DNA of 64,000 nucleotides from Spirogloea muscicola (taxonomy: Eukaryota > Streptophyta > Zygnematophyceae > Spirogloeales > Spirogloeaceae): assembly GCA_009602725.1 (NCBI GenBank), contig WELB01000131.1, positions 284,607 through 348,606 of the forward strand. Direction: 5' to 3'. Shown one piece after another: positions 40,283 through 51,420 of the stretch; within the stretch, counting starts at the first letter, position 1; every line of letters starts with the position of its first letter. The notes under the pieces were generated by a model, which saw only the letters and a list, made by a program, of their open reading frames with translations, made no database searches and was not told the origin of the DNA. A program made the translations under genes and the position numbers.

Positions 40283-42617
40283 CTATGCAATGAGAGTTTT
40301 TGCAGCTTTGCCACCAGCTGCGACAATGTCCGACATCCCACCAATGCCGTCGAACATGCCCATCTGGATGTCAGGTTGCTGCAGTGTGCTTCCAGTCGTT
40401 ATGTTGAACGGCAGACCAGAAGCTTGGCTTCCATGGCCACCTACAATCTCAAGCTCCGTCGGCACCAAAATCTTCTCCCAGACGCAGTAGTCGTGGCCGC
40501 AACAGGCCACTCTCCAATCCTCATGAGCTGGGAGCAGGTGGCCCAAATCCATCCTGCAGCTCAAGATTGGGTGACCAATATCGCATCAGTATATTACTGC
40601 CAGAGCTGCTCAGAGAATGTAACAGGCAGTTCAAAAAGATATGTATTCCTTACAAGGTTTTGGATAGATGTGCACTGCACAAGGGGAAGACGAATGCAGA
40701 AATGCACTAACTGCTATGGCTATATACTGGTGCAACTCAGGGACATAGTTAGAAGCTCACTGAGGGCCAATCTTCACAATGACTCGCTCGTTGATTTCAG
40801 CCAGGTAGAGGTGGTCCGTGGCTTGGAGGATAGACAATTTGCTGTCCGCCTGAATGCCAGTGCGCTTACGCAGTTGGATCAAATCCGTGATTTGCTGCAG
40901 TAGGCCCCAATCGTAAAAGTGATCGTAGAACTGCACGAGCCAGGTCTCATCAGGTGTCAGCATGGAAGGGCTGCCACTGACCAAGAGACAGGGCCATGCA
41001 TCTGTTACCAACGAGATCGTCAAGCACAACCAAGGATTCCAGTTCTGGCCTCATTGATAGATTGTATGGTGCACAAAAGGTAGGCAGTGCAGACAGGCGA
41101 CCCAAAGAGGTGTTTGTGACCCTAGCAGCTGCGCACCACGCATGGGACGCCTGGGTGCGTGAGGATGTAGGCGTAGCCAGCCATCACTTTGTCAGCGGGA
41201 AATGGCCAGTGCTTCTGCGACGAGCCCGTGTCGTGATTGTCGATGAACGTGATCGCCTTCTCAGGGTACCAGCCAATCATCCCTGGCGCATGGTTCTCGC
41301 GGTCCTTGAGCCGCCACAGCTCGCCATTCATTGCAACATTCAAGATGCCCTTGGTTGTGAAGTCAAATGCATGGCAGGCACCCCCAGTCGAGTTAACCCA
41401 GTTGATGAGCTCTTGCCGATTTCTGTCTGCGCCAAGAAGTGTCAAATAGGATGAGCTCGAATGAAAGTCAGATACCCTACAACCCTGACTTTGAGCACCC
41501 ATGAAAACTAGGGTTCATCAGATATTGCAGTGCTCTGCCAGGCCTAACGTGATCTTACAGGCTTGCCACATCATACAAGTCTAAGTCAGGCCAGGAGCGA
41601 GCCTCACCCTGGACATACATAAAACAGCCACAGTTGCCGTACTCCATGGGGGGCCAGAGCTCGCCAACCGCAAAGTCTGGCTTTGTCGCTTCGCAGTACC
41701 TGAGGATATTTATGAGTTTGGCCAGTGAGTACATGCCAACACAGACTGCTGCCAACATAGGATATCTTATATATCTCTTATATAGGCTATCGTATATACA
41801 GGCTATCATATGAATTGTGTACTCAACAAAGTGGTCCACAGATTTCATTGTCTTGATGACATAATCTCTGGGTCAAGTGATGCCTACTCACATCTGCGTG
41901 AAGAGAGGTGCATATCCCTTGACAAAGTCAAACCGCCAGCCATCGTATCCAATCTCATGCCGGAGGAAGTTGAGCCACTCAGTGATGTCCAGTTGGACGA
42001 CGGGGTTGGTGTGGTCGAGATCAGGCGCGAACGGGCAGCTCGCGCCGCTGTCCGGGTTGCCAGAGCCGTCGCCGTAAGGGTCGTCGCGGGTGAGAGCCCA
42101 CGCTCCCCAGTCGGCCTTGCCATCAGGATGCCCGCCCTTGAAGGCAGCCCACACGCCGCGCTCGTCGGTCTGGGTTGCGCTGCGGTGGTTGATGACGATA
42201 TCCGCCAGGACACGCACGCCAGCGACGTGCATGGCGTCCACCAGGGCCCTGAGAGACCGCTCTGACCCGTAGTGCGACGCGTCCAGGTTGTAGAGCTGCG
42301 CCGGAAGGTACCCTATCGCCCATGCATGCAGTGTCGATCGTCAGCAGCGGTGCTGGCGCTGGTCATCATATACATGCAGAGCAAGAGCCGGACAGCTGCA
42401 CTGCCCGAGCTCGGCAGTGTCTAAGTAACAAGAACCAAAGTAATGTTGGTGCGGCGAGCAGACCTTGCGGGGACACGGAGTGGCTGGGAGGCGGGAGCCA
42501 GACGTCGGTGATGCCGGCGGCGCCGAGGTCGGCGGCGGTGGCGGCGAGCACGTCGTACCAGCGGCCGCACCAGTGGGAGTCCCAGTTGAACCCCTGGAAC
42601 ATGACCGCCTGCAGCGG
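40283..42617 (-). CDS. Alpha-amylase, plant type (glycoside hydrolase 13)
   Basis: Endo-hydrolase of alpha-1,4-glucan (starch). Minus-strand exons: about 42617-42464 ([33 protein letters not shown]), about 42312-41888 ([60 protein letters not shown]), about 41705-41630 ([14 protein letters not shown]), about 41425-41120 ([50 protein letters not shown]), about 40955-40760 ([31 protein letters not shown]) and about 40560-40283 ([19 protein letters not shown]). The four GH13 regions are [15 protein letters not shown] (nucleophile Asp), GELW (acid/base Glu) and FIDNHD (Asp). The first exon, with any transit or signal peptide, is not identified; upstream frames are Pro/Ala low complexity. Plant enzymes end at about WEKI; this frame runs about 62 codons further. 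Confidence 0.93.
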
Positions 42618-42771
42618 CGGCGGCGGCGGCGGCGAGCTCGTCAGGCAGGGCCCCGGGCCAGGCAGCTGGCGGTGAGCCGCGAGGCCAGTCTGGGACGACT
42701 GGCGGGGCAGCGCCTGCGGCAGAGACGAACCTTGAGGGGGTCGATGCTGGGCGCTGAGGGCCGCGCCGCGG

Positions 42772-42802
<31 letters not shown>

Positions 42803-42991
42803 GGCGGCGTCCTTCGAGCCGACAACAGCCCCTAGCCTAAAGTTGGCAATACTAACGCTGCCGTCCTGTCGTCCTGTGGCCCGCCGTCATGGCCCGCCGT
42901 CAAGTCCAGCAGCCCAGCTTCACTGCCCCGTCGGGTCGCTCGCTCAGGTGCCCACAATGTGCCTCGCCATCTCTCCTCTTTCTTGTCCGTT

Positions 42992-43135
42992 CCTGTGGGG
43001 CTGGCCTCTCCCGGCCACCAGTTAATCTGGCCGCGCTTGCTTCTTTCGAGTGAATACCTCACAGCCCCTTGCTTCTTTCGGAAGAAGCAAGCGCGGCCAG
43101 ATTAACTGGTGGCCGGGAGAGGCCAGCCCCACAGG
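42992..43135. repeat. Large perfect palindrome (54-base arms, 36-base spacer)
   Basis: Left arm 42992-43045 and right arm 43082-43135 are exact reverse complements over 54 bases, with weaker pairing continuing outward (CTTGTCCGTT against AACAAGG). Each arm is one copy of the LINE-tail module, containing the hairpin GGCTGGCC..GGCC and GCGGCCAGATTAACTGGTGG. The palindrome therefore consists of two tail copies head to head. It lies about 370 bases upstream of the first readable amylase exon. Confidence 0.95.
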
Positions 43136-44395
43136 ATGAACAAGGTTTCCGAAAGCTGTCCGTTGTTTTGCGGGGCTGCTCTTCCTCCCCTCAGCTCATC
43201 TGACGTCCTGTTGCTGTTTCGGGGGTTCTAAGAGCGCCCTGTCTGCCTAGCCTGTGGCTCCGCTTACCAGTTTTGAAAACCCTCTGCATAAACCTGGCTG
43301 GCCTGTACAGCCGCTAAGTCAAAACCAGTAGTCGCATTCTTCGTCTTATCTGGGCTAGCCAATCACAGCCATCGCCCTCCACAAGGAAGAGTCCTCCTCT
43401 CTGCAGCATTTCTTTGCGTTTGCCGTGCGCTTTGCGTGCAGGCCACGCGTTGCCTCCGGGCCTCGACAGAGCGACGCTTCTCGCCTTCTATTTACAGAAT
43501 CTGCACTTGTTGATATCCAATAACATATTGTACATTCTTGAGAATCTCTGGTCTTCGCATGACCATTGAGTGTCCCTTCCCAGAAGTCACAGAGAGTAAT
43601 TTCATGGTTCGCGCCTTCCGGTACCATTGACCTTGTCCGTTCCTTTTGGGCTGGCCTCTCACAGCCATCAGCCGTCTTTGGGAGTGCTGTTTCACTTCTT
43701 CGTCCTTTGCTTTGGGCTTCGGGCTTTCAAGGCCATCACCTTTGGTGCTGACAGAGCTCCGCCAACCTCCCCCAAACCTCTGCTTGCTGACCTGTAGTTC
43801 ATGAGCGGGTCCGCTTAGCAGCAGGTGATGTACTACTATCCGTAGATGTTCTTGCCTTGGTACTTGGCCACTCAGGCCCTCCATCACTCAATACACGCTT
43901 TCCACCAGACCACACGCTTCCCTTGCCTAGCTGGCCCCGTAGCCGACACGGAGGAAGGGGAAGTCCACCACAATTCAATCTCAAGTGACGGCCACGCGCA
44001 ACTCAGCACTCCGCTGCTTTTCCACGTTGAGGAGAAGAAGCTCTCCTAAGGGAGACGATGGCTCAGCCACAACGTTATAGAAATTGCAATTGACCTTTCC
44101 TTCAGAAAGAAACTGCTCGCCCATAGAAAAAGAGGGCCTAAAAAAGCCAGCCCAGAAAAGAATGGACAATAAATTAAGGCCTCAAAACGGTGCCGAAAAG
44201 GAAAAACTACACAACTGGACACGAAATGATGCAGATGAAAGCACAGTATCCACGGGTGAGCAACAGCAGGTCAGATTAACTCGAAGCTGGGAAAGAGGTA
44301 CTCCGCCGAGACTCTGAGGCAGCAGCCATAGCGCGGCCGACGCAAGTGTGGACTACGTGAGCCAGAGAGCGCTGGAACGAGACCTCCTACCCTGC
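43136..44395. repeat. LINE-tail fragments in both orientations
   Basis: No host gene. A tail hairpin (GGGCTGGCCTCTCACAGCC) lies on the plus strand at 43648-43666. LINE 3'-region text lies at about 43795-43900 (GAGCGGGTCCGCTTAGCAG, then CTTGCCTTGGTACTTGGCCA and CAGGCCCTCCATCACTC). It closely resembles the sequence after the stop of the intact element at 51.2 kb and the minus-strand copy at 63.3 kb. A minus-oriented hairpin lies at about 44133-44152. A minus-strand C-terminal tail lies at about 44270-44340. Between these no recognisable sequence was found. Confidence 0.65.
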
Positions 44396-45562
44396 TCAAG
44401 CGCCAGACAGTTGGGCACAGGCTAGGCTTGTGGAGGCAGTAGACAATGAGCGAAGCAGGACGTTGAGAAAGATGTTCACGATTCGGAGCAACCCGAGGAG
44501 TTTGAGCAAGACTGGCCTCCGTAGCCACTCAAGGAGCTGGTGACTCTGTCTGCCATCTTTGTTGCATGTCAATAGCTGCAGCAGCCCAAGCGGCGATGTG
44601 AGCGCATCATAGCTACGCCTGCACGGTTTTGCACAGCCAGATAGTGGGCGCACTGGAGCGAGTCTGGGCCCAAGAGCCAGCTTGGGCTTCCAATCACAGA
44701 GAGAGCGGCCGTGCACGCTTGTCGTGTGCACACTGCAAGCCCGATCCTGTGGCGTTCTTGGCCCAAACGAGAAGTTGGTTGTGACTGCGTGGGGCCACGA
44801 CTGGTCACTGTCGCCACTGGCCTTAAGGCGGGGGCCTGCCGGTTGCGAATCAGCACCTTCTTTGCATTGGCCGGCAAGGTGTGCTCGCATGATGCAGAAA
44901 ATGTGGGCTCCCTCCGTACCACCAGGCGAGCCCTTGATGTGCGCCTGTAGTACAGATGTGCGGCAGTGTTCCANGAGATGGTTCTCAAGGGTGGACTCCA
45001 CAACTTGCTCCACATGCGCAGCAGCCCCCAACGGGGCTCCAAGCACCACCATGCCGAGTGGTGGGGTCTGGCACCCGGCCGGCAGCTTGCTGGAGGGAGG
45101 GATGCCGGCTGGAGACCAGGCTGAACACTTCTCGGGCCGGATGCTGAGGCCGAGGCTGTGAAGCTCGCGCTCCAACGTGCTGTAAGCGCTGGTGACTTCA
45201 GTTGGGGGTCCCACCAGGGTGGTGTCGTCGGCGTAGCTTGGGATTAGCACGGCAGGTTGGGCCTTCGCCGTATCACGCAGCGCACGTAGGTGTGCCAATG
45301 CAAAGAGGAACCCGCCCAAAGGGTCTCCCTGCCGGGTGCCTGTGCTGGATTGCAAGACCACCTGTGACGTGCCCGCTCCCCAGAGCAGTCGGGAGGGTGC
45401 TCCGTAGGAACACCGGAAGAAAGGGATGAGGGAGGGAAAATGCGTGCGCAGCTCCTCGGCGATGACACCTCTGTCAACACTGTTAAAGGCATTCTTCACG
45501 TCCACAGATAGAGCCATCCAATCGGAATTGCAGTCTAGGGCAACACGTAGACCATGAACCAC
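44396..45562 (-). mobile_element. Non-LTR retrotransposon reverse transcriptase fragment
   Basis: The minus-strand frame carries the reverse transcriptase core in order: motif A (LSVDVKNAFNSVDR), motif B (GTRQGDPLGGFLFALAHL), motif C (IPSYADDTTLVG), motif D (LGLSIRPEKCSAW) and motif E (MVVLGAPLG). The N-terminal fingers and any endonuclease are missing. The 5' side is cut at about 45560 by other repeat modules. After motif E the protein loses similarity, and a single N lies at 44973. It then continues as LLKLLGLLRIVNIFLNVLL, which resembles the start of the 50.3 kb frame (RSLRRLPEIHNNPRSLARL) only weakly. It is a degraded, 5'-truncated copy, not an active gene. Family is LINE-like; the clade is not determined. 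Confidence 0.9.
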
Positions 45563-46060
45563 TGTCTCCGCGCCCTCCTTTCAGAAGGAAGAAGGAAGGG
45601 GGGAAGGACGCTTCCAGGAGAGGGCGGTGGCTGTGAGAGGCCAGCCCTTTCCCTGGCCCCTTCGAACTCTGAAGAAAGAGCTCTGCCAAATAAAGGCAAG
45701 GGCTGTGAGAGGCCAGCCCAAGAGAAGTTGGTCAAAGTCTGAAAGGGCCGGAAGGCGCATAATTCACGAAGCTCTCATGCTTGCTGCGAATGGACGCTCG
45801 ATAACCTCTCAACAACAAAGCGCAGATCACAGTAACCAGAGGGCGGGAAAGTGTCACCCTGGCGAGACCGGGAGGCAGCAGCCAAGGCGCGGCCTGCGAG
45901 CAGGTGGACTGCAAACGCCAAGGAACGCTGCACGGGAGATGGCAAGGCGCAGTCGGAACACCTGAGCAAGAGACCCGACAGCATTTTAGCCGGGCTGCTC
46001 GCTTTGATGCCCTTGGTGTGGGTCACAGCACGCTGCGTAAGTCGCAGGAGGAGGTCGAGC
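45560..46060 (-). repeat. Stacked minus-strand LINE tails
   Basis: Two hairpin modules (GGCTGTGAGAGGCCAGCCC) lie 72 bases apart at 45629-45647 and 45701-45719, followed by a minus-strand coding tail at about 46000-45830 (FAVHLLAGRALAAASRSRQG then GYCDLRFV). The identical hairpins in direct repeat indicate serial insertion of short tails against the truncated reverse transcriptase. Confidence 0.7.
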
Positions 46061-46696
46061 CAGTGAGTCTAGATGCCCCGTAGACGTCTCCTGCAAGCGC
46101 GACAAACACTCCGGGTCTGCATACTTCCGCTCCAGGGCACCTGCCGCTTGGCGGAGTGCATCGCCCGCCTCCTCCTTCGACTCAACTTCACAATTTTAAC
46201 TTTGAAGTTGAAGCAGCCAATGGTGACAACGTCTGCTATGATCGTAGCAGGGCCGCGGGGCACTCCTCCAGAGGGCTGGCCACGAGGTCGGTGTGACGCG
46301 GTATGACGCGCTTGAAGACGGCCACCCGCCCCGAGTGCGATGAGCATGACGCTGGAGTTCATGGCCACGGTGAGGCCCGCCTCCAGAAGAGACCATACAT
46401 GGCATTCCTGCGGAGGTCGGACGTGCCGGTCCGCTTGCCACACGTCACACCGTTATTTTAGCCACCTTAGCAAAGGGCTTCACATCATGTAGCCCCACTT
46501 TATGCAGTAGCATGTGCCTGAACAGTGTATCGGCTCAAATTAGAGAAGTGGCTCTTTCAATGGGGGCAAGGGCCGTGAGAAGCCAGCCTGAAAAGAAATG
46601 ACAAGGAGCTTAACTTCGAGGCTCTGATGAGAACCGGTGTAGTGGCCCTGGTATGATCGTATCACAAGACTAGATTGGCCACCCTTTCATTTCATG
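46061..46696. repeat. Repeat-derived spacer
   Basis: A hairpin module variant lies at 46571-46589 (GGCCGTGAGAAGCCAGCCT). Text near 46679-46700 (CCCTTTCATTTCATGCGCACC) matches the left-end patch at about 616-637. No gene recognised in the remainder. Confidence 0.5.
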
Positions 46697-46830
46697 CGCA
46701 CCAAAGTAGAGGACCATAGCCGGGGAGCAAGCCGCGAAGGCGAAAGTTGCGAGACACAGCACCAGGACTGCGATGGCGGGCCATGGCTGCTGATCGGTAA
46801 GTGCAGCGAGCTTCGGGCGGGGGTGGGCAG
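46697..46830 (-). pseudogene. Broken first exon of a PstS-like protein gene
   Basis: On the minus strand, a frame reads AIAVLVLCLATFAFAACSPA then MVLYFGA. This matches the signal peptide and first mature residues of the intact gene at 53.8 kb (LALAASASATCSPSNANYFGG). Upstream of the ATG the bases TCAGCAGCC also resemble AAGCAGCAGTT of the intact gene's leader. A one-base difference next to the ATG puts the start codon out of frame with the signal peptide. Homology stops at about 46700 exactly where repeat text (CATTTCATGCGCACC) begins. No second exon was found nearby. It is interpreted as a duplicated gene broken by retroelement insertion or rearrangement. Confidence 0.7.
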
Positions 46831-49800
46831 AGCAGCCGCCGCCGCCGCCGGGCCCCGGGAGGCCCCGCTCGCCGGGCATGCGCCGGCCCCTCACCGGCTG
46901 CAGCTCAGTCACTTACTGCCGGCTCCCCACTCGAGTACTAGCCTCGCCCGACAGCCCCGCCAGGGCTGCGCCCTCTGACCGCGCCACCCGCGATACCAGG
47001 CGCCGCGGCCGCACCTCCCGTTCCCGACTTGCAACTGCTAGCTAGAAGTTACTAAGTGAGTATTCTATGTGATACTTGCTTAGTCATGTGTTACCGACGG
47101 CCTCTTCGGACTTGTCGAGATCTTCGGGCTGGCTTTTAGCAGCCCTCGCCCTCTTTGGACGAGCCCATTTGCAGGGGGAACTGGCAGGGAGGCTGCGGGG
47201 CCGGCCGCCATGATCAATTCACCGAGCGAAGGGAGCTGGCTCTCGAAGCTCGTCGATCGGCAGCGCTCCATGTCCACGGGTGCTCTGTGCGCGCCACGAT
47301 CGCGCAGCCGCCAGCCCTGCCGGCTGCCTCTCAATAGCCCCTTCGCTTCCCTTCCCTTCCCCGGGCCTTGTCCATTCTTTTGGGCTGGCTACTACAGCCA
47401 CCGCTGTCAATCTGGAAGCGCTCTTGTGTGCCCTTCCCGAGGACGCTTCAAATGTCGGTTGCTATTGACATGTCATTGATGGGAAACCGTCGGTGTGTCT
47501 GTGGTGGCCGGCCGGGTTGCTTGTGGGTGGGTAAGCTGCTGATCGCCGTTAACGGTATGTACACGGATCGTCGATGCGGAACCGTCGGTGCCTGTTATGC
47601 CGCACAGGCCACTAGGGCACGGGAAACAAAGAAAGAAGAGTAAGTAATGAGCTCTTCCAATGTAAGGCAAAGGCTGGAGAGGTCAGCCCAAAGCAATGAA
47701 CAAGGTCTGAAAGGGCCGGAAGGCGCCGAAGGAAGAAAATGCTATCCGTAACTTTTGCAAGTGGACGCTAATAACCTCGTAGTCAGCAAGTGTGAATTGC
47801 AATCTAAAACGGGAAGCGGGAAGACCAACAGTTCGCCGGGCTACGTTAGGGGAGTCCGCGAAGGGAAGGGGGCTGAGTATTTCACCAACCCTCGAAAACC
47901 TAGACCTTGCCCAGCAGACTCTGTTGCTATGCTACCGTTGCAGCCGTATCCCAATGCCCTTCCGACTTTCCTTACTCCATCAGCAGCCTGGGTTTGAGAA
48001 GACGACTCTTCCAGTACAGCGCGATAGCTGTGGTGGGCTTGGCAATCCGCGGCACTCGTTATACTGATGAATTGGTGCAAGATTCGGGCTAAATAAAGTC
48101 CTCAACGCAACCGAGGTGAGAGATCATCAAGAGAAATAGCTCTCCCGATGGCTGTGGAGGGTCAACCCCAAAAGGGAATGAACAAGGTGCGCGAGGACCG
48201 GAGAAGACCAAGGAGGAGAAGCTCTCGCAAGAGAATATAGCTATTTAATGAAGAGGGATCATTAATCACCTCTGTCGTGACAAGCTGAGCAAGGCGCAGG
48301 CACTCTACAAGCGAGAAATGTCAGGGGGAGCCCATTGAGGAGCCGCAGGGCGATCGCCTGGCACCCTTAAATCCATTATTCACACCTCCTTGTGTGTGCT
48401 CCACTATGCACGGGAGCGGGTCAGCAAGTACTAGAGATATGGAAACCCCGTCTAGCGTAGCGGCCGGGTGGACCCCTACTCGAGCATGCCAAGCTCTTGA
48501 TAGATGTAAGGCGACCATCCTCATGGGCTGCCACTCTTAGTGGTCTCTATCTCCCAACTCCTTGGACCTTCTTAGACTATTGTTTACAACCCTCTATTGA
48601 AGCAAAGCCTGCTTCAGAAGAGCTACTTCTTCTCTCAGCCACCGTTCCCTTTTGAAGAGGCACGCCAATTAATGCTGAGCTGAACTTGTGGGGGTTGAAG
48701 AACCTGTCTTAACTCTTTCAAAATTTGAAGTCCAGTACGTCCAAATTGCAGGAGCACGTGACGACGCCCTGCTCCAGGCAGATTCGGCCCCGATAGCGCC
48801 TCCGTCAATGGCAGCAGAGCGAGCAGCCCAGCTCTCCCAGCTACCGCCCTCTCCTGGAAGCGTCGTTATCTCGTCTTTTCTTCTTATAAGGCCATCAGCT
48901 TAGAGTGCAGGAAGACCTGGAGCCCGATTGGCTCATGGAGAGAGTAACTGCTCACAGAACAAGAAGTAGCTCTACCAAGGGGGCAAGGGCTGCAGAGGTC
49001 CAGCCCCAAATGAATGACAAGGTCCGCAAGAAGAGGAGACAGCTCGCAGAGAAACGAGGAATTACTAAGGTTGGCCGCGCAGTAATCCCTAGTCAGCAGC
49101 CGCAAGTCGGAGATACTAGCAGCCGGATAGAGGAAGTAAGCTCTCCCAGAAGGGGCGAGGGCTGTGAGAGGCCAGCCCGAAAGAGTGGAAAAGATACAAG
49201 GGGCTGGAATCTGCTGATCACACAGCTATGCAAGTACCACAAAGGATGATCGCTCAATGACCCCTCGTTAGCAGCTGCAAGTAAAGAAAGACTAGGAGCA
49301 GGAAGCACTCCCATTGCCAACAGCCAGAGGCGGCAGCTACAGCACGGTCAGCTCGCAGATGCAAGGCGTGGGCCATAGAGAAAGGGAAAGACTCCTCCAT
49401 AGAGAAATGGATGGTGCTTACGAGACACCTGCGCGGTTGAGCCATCGGCATTGAGGTCAGCCTGCTCGCCGTGTCACAGGCGAGACACCGCGCAGAGCGC
49501 AAGCCAGGTAAACGGAGAGAAGTAGCTCTTCACATGGGGCGAGGGCCGTGAGAGAAGTGGCTGTCAGAGGCCAACCAGGAAGAGTGGACAAGGTCAACCG
49601 GTCCAGCCACTGATGTCCACATTCTCCGTGGACGACGATAGCCAGTGGAGCGAGCTCGTCTCCTCCCCGATGGTCCGCTACTTAGGCCTCCTTGCCACGA
49701 GCGGCGTTGGCTGCTGCATGTCCAGCCTTTGAAGCTGGGTGCCCTGAATCGTAGGAGTCAACCACATCTGTGGTGACTACACTGGCAATGTTGCGCAGGC

Positions 49801-50284
49801 CCCCCTAGCGCATGGTGGCCATCAGGTCGACCCAGAAGGAATGAACAAGGTAATAAAGGGCCGGAATCCACAACAGCACGAAAATCCTCTCCCTGACTTT
49901 TGTGAATGGACGCTCATTAAGCTCTAGTCTCAGCTGCAAGAAGCAGCTTCTCAGCCGCTTTCTCCTTTCCATAACGAGGACCATTCAGTACTAGCGCTGG
50001 CCTCTCGCAGCCACTGCCTACATTGAAAGAGCTCTTTCTCAGTGAAGATTGGCCCCAAAAGCATGGACACGAGAATGGCTCTCTCAAAGGGGGCGAGGGT
50101 TGTGAACAGCCAGCCCGAAATGAACAGCTCCACCAATAAAAGGCAGTGGCTGTGAGAGGCCAGCCCAAAGAGTGATCAAAGTCCAAAGGAAATGAAAGCA
50201 AGGGCACAAGGGAGTCGGAAAGTGGGAGCCTAGGTGGGGCTCCCCCTCTGTACAACCCCTACTCACGCCATTCTCCGCCCTCGC
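46831..50284. repeat. Dense field of short LINE-tail copies
   Basis: No host gene recognised. Hairpin modules, minus orientation, occur near 47672, 48150, 48989, 49160, 49544, 50098 and 50148. Plus orientation ones occur near 47128 (GGGCTGGCTTTTAGCAGCCC) and 47384 (GGGCTGGCTACTACAGCC). Minus-strand coding tails lie near 49075-49040 (SDLRLLTRDY) and 49480-49245 (AHALHLRADRAVAAASG... LQLLTRGH). Many modules are preceded by GAAGTAGCTCT or GAGAAGCTCTC type purine text. Copies differ from each other at many positions, so most are not recent. Confidence 0.65.
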
Positions 50285-51224
50285 CCAAGCTTCGGATAGA
50301 GGGGCACAATCCAGACTGTTTACGGCAGTGGAAGATGAGCGCCGCAGAAGCTTGAGGAGGCTGCCAGAGATTCACAACAATCCAAGGAGCCTGGCAAGAC
50401 TTACTTCCCTCGCCACACCTGGAGCCACAGACTGGATCACCTCACACGCCGTGGCCAGCGCCTTCAGCATCAGCTCCGAGGCCTTTCGGACGTTGCTTCA
50501 ACTCTTCCTCGGCCTCCCACCTAATTGCCTGATTGGGGTGCGCCAGTGCGAGTGCGGCTTCCGTGCAGAGAGTGCTGAGCTCGCCACTCACATGCAGCGA
50601 TGCCCCACTGGACCAGAAGTGGTGGGCATCCACAACCTCCTCCGTGATGCTCTGGCGGGTTTGATGCGCGACGCCGGGTACCGTGCGGTCGTGGAAGTGA
50701 ACAACATCATGCCTATCACCACGGATGCCCAGGGACGTCATCATCGCCGCACACTTGACACTGTGGGCGTGCAACCTGGTGGAGGACCAAGGGCTTTGGT
50801 CGATATTGTGGTTACGGAGGCCTATAAAGGTCCAGCATCGACACACATCGCTGGCCACGCAGTGGGCAGTGCTGAACAAAGAAAGTTGCAGCACTACTCC
50901 GATTACCCCCGATGTGATCAGCTCTTGCCAGCGGCAATCGACATCTTTGGCTGCTTAGGTCCTCGTTTCCTTACTCTCCTTCAAAACATAGCCAATCTAG
51001 GCTACACAGGACATGCAGATGTGTTCCCGGCTGAGATGGGCTTGCCAGCTGCTTATCTGTCGTTGTTGCGACGACGAGTTTCGGCCTGTTTGCAGCGTGC
51101 TCAGGCTAATGCTTTGCACCAGAAAGCTGGGCGAGCTCTAGTTGGTGGCAGAAGGGCTTCGTATCTGCCATCTAGTATTCAGGCATCGGTCAGCGACCTT
51201 TATGTTTTGACCCGTGGTTTCTGA
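50285..51224 (+). CDS. LINE C-terminal frame: zinc knuckle plus putative restriction-like endonuclease
   Basis: An uninterrupted frame of roughly 310 codons, open at its left end and stopping at 51224, with no convincing start; it is the 5'-truncated end of a longer polyprotein. It begins with helical text (RRRSLRRLPEIHNNPRSLAR, LATPGATDWIT). A cysteine/histidine cluster follows: CECG, then HMQRC (C-x-C-x(13)-H-x(3)-C). Then come HNLLRDALAGLMRDAGYRAV, HHRRTLDTVGV and ALVDIVVTEAY. The arrangement of a zinc knuckle, an R-x-L-D and a V-D-I/V-V-V strand resembles the restriction-like endonuclease region of site-specific LINEs, but this is inference. The C-terminus SDLYVLTRGF-stop is the element's most repeated signature in this window. 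Confidence 0.75.
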
Positions 51225-51420
51225 GCGGGTCAATCTACTGTAGGTTATGTAGGTCTTAAGATGTGCTTGCCTTTGTACTTGGCCATTTGGCCTCCCTGCT
51301 CTCTTTCTTGGGTAAATAGAGCTACCTGGCTTTAGCACTTTTCTGGTCCCTTCAGACCTTAATCATGCTCTCTTTGGGCTGGCCACACAGCCAATAGCCC
51401 TTTACTGGAAACTTTTCTCT
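51225..51420 (+). mobile_element. 3' untranslated region of the LINE copy
   Basis: After the stop come GAGCGGGTCAATC, then GATGTGCTTGCCTTTGTACTT with GGCCATTTGGCC, and at about 51377-51393 the hairpin GGGCTGGCCACACAGCC. Pieces in the same order occur at 43.80-43.90 kb (+), 56.80-56.84 kb (+) and, reversed, at 63.33-63.41 kb. This defines the start of the element's 3' tail. Confidence 0.7.

Noticed and set aside
44396-45562. Active retrotransposon
   Set aside because: The copy lacks its N-terminal part and nuclease, is interrupted by other repeats and loses similarity after motif E.
46831-50284. CRISPR-like array, because of many similar short units
   Set aside because: Units are irregularly spaced, diverged, in both orientations and linked to a LINE; the DNA is eukaryotic nuclear.
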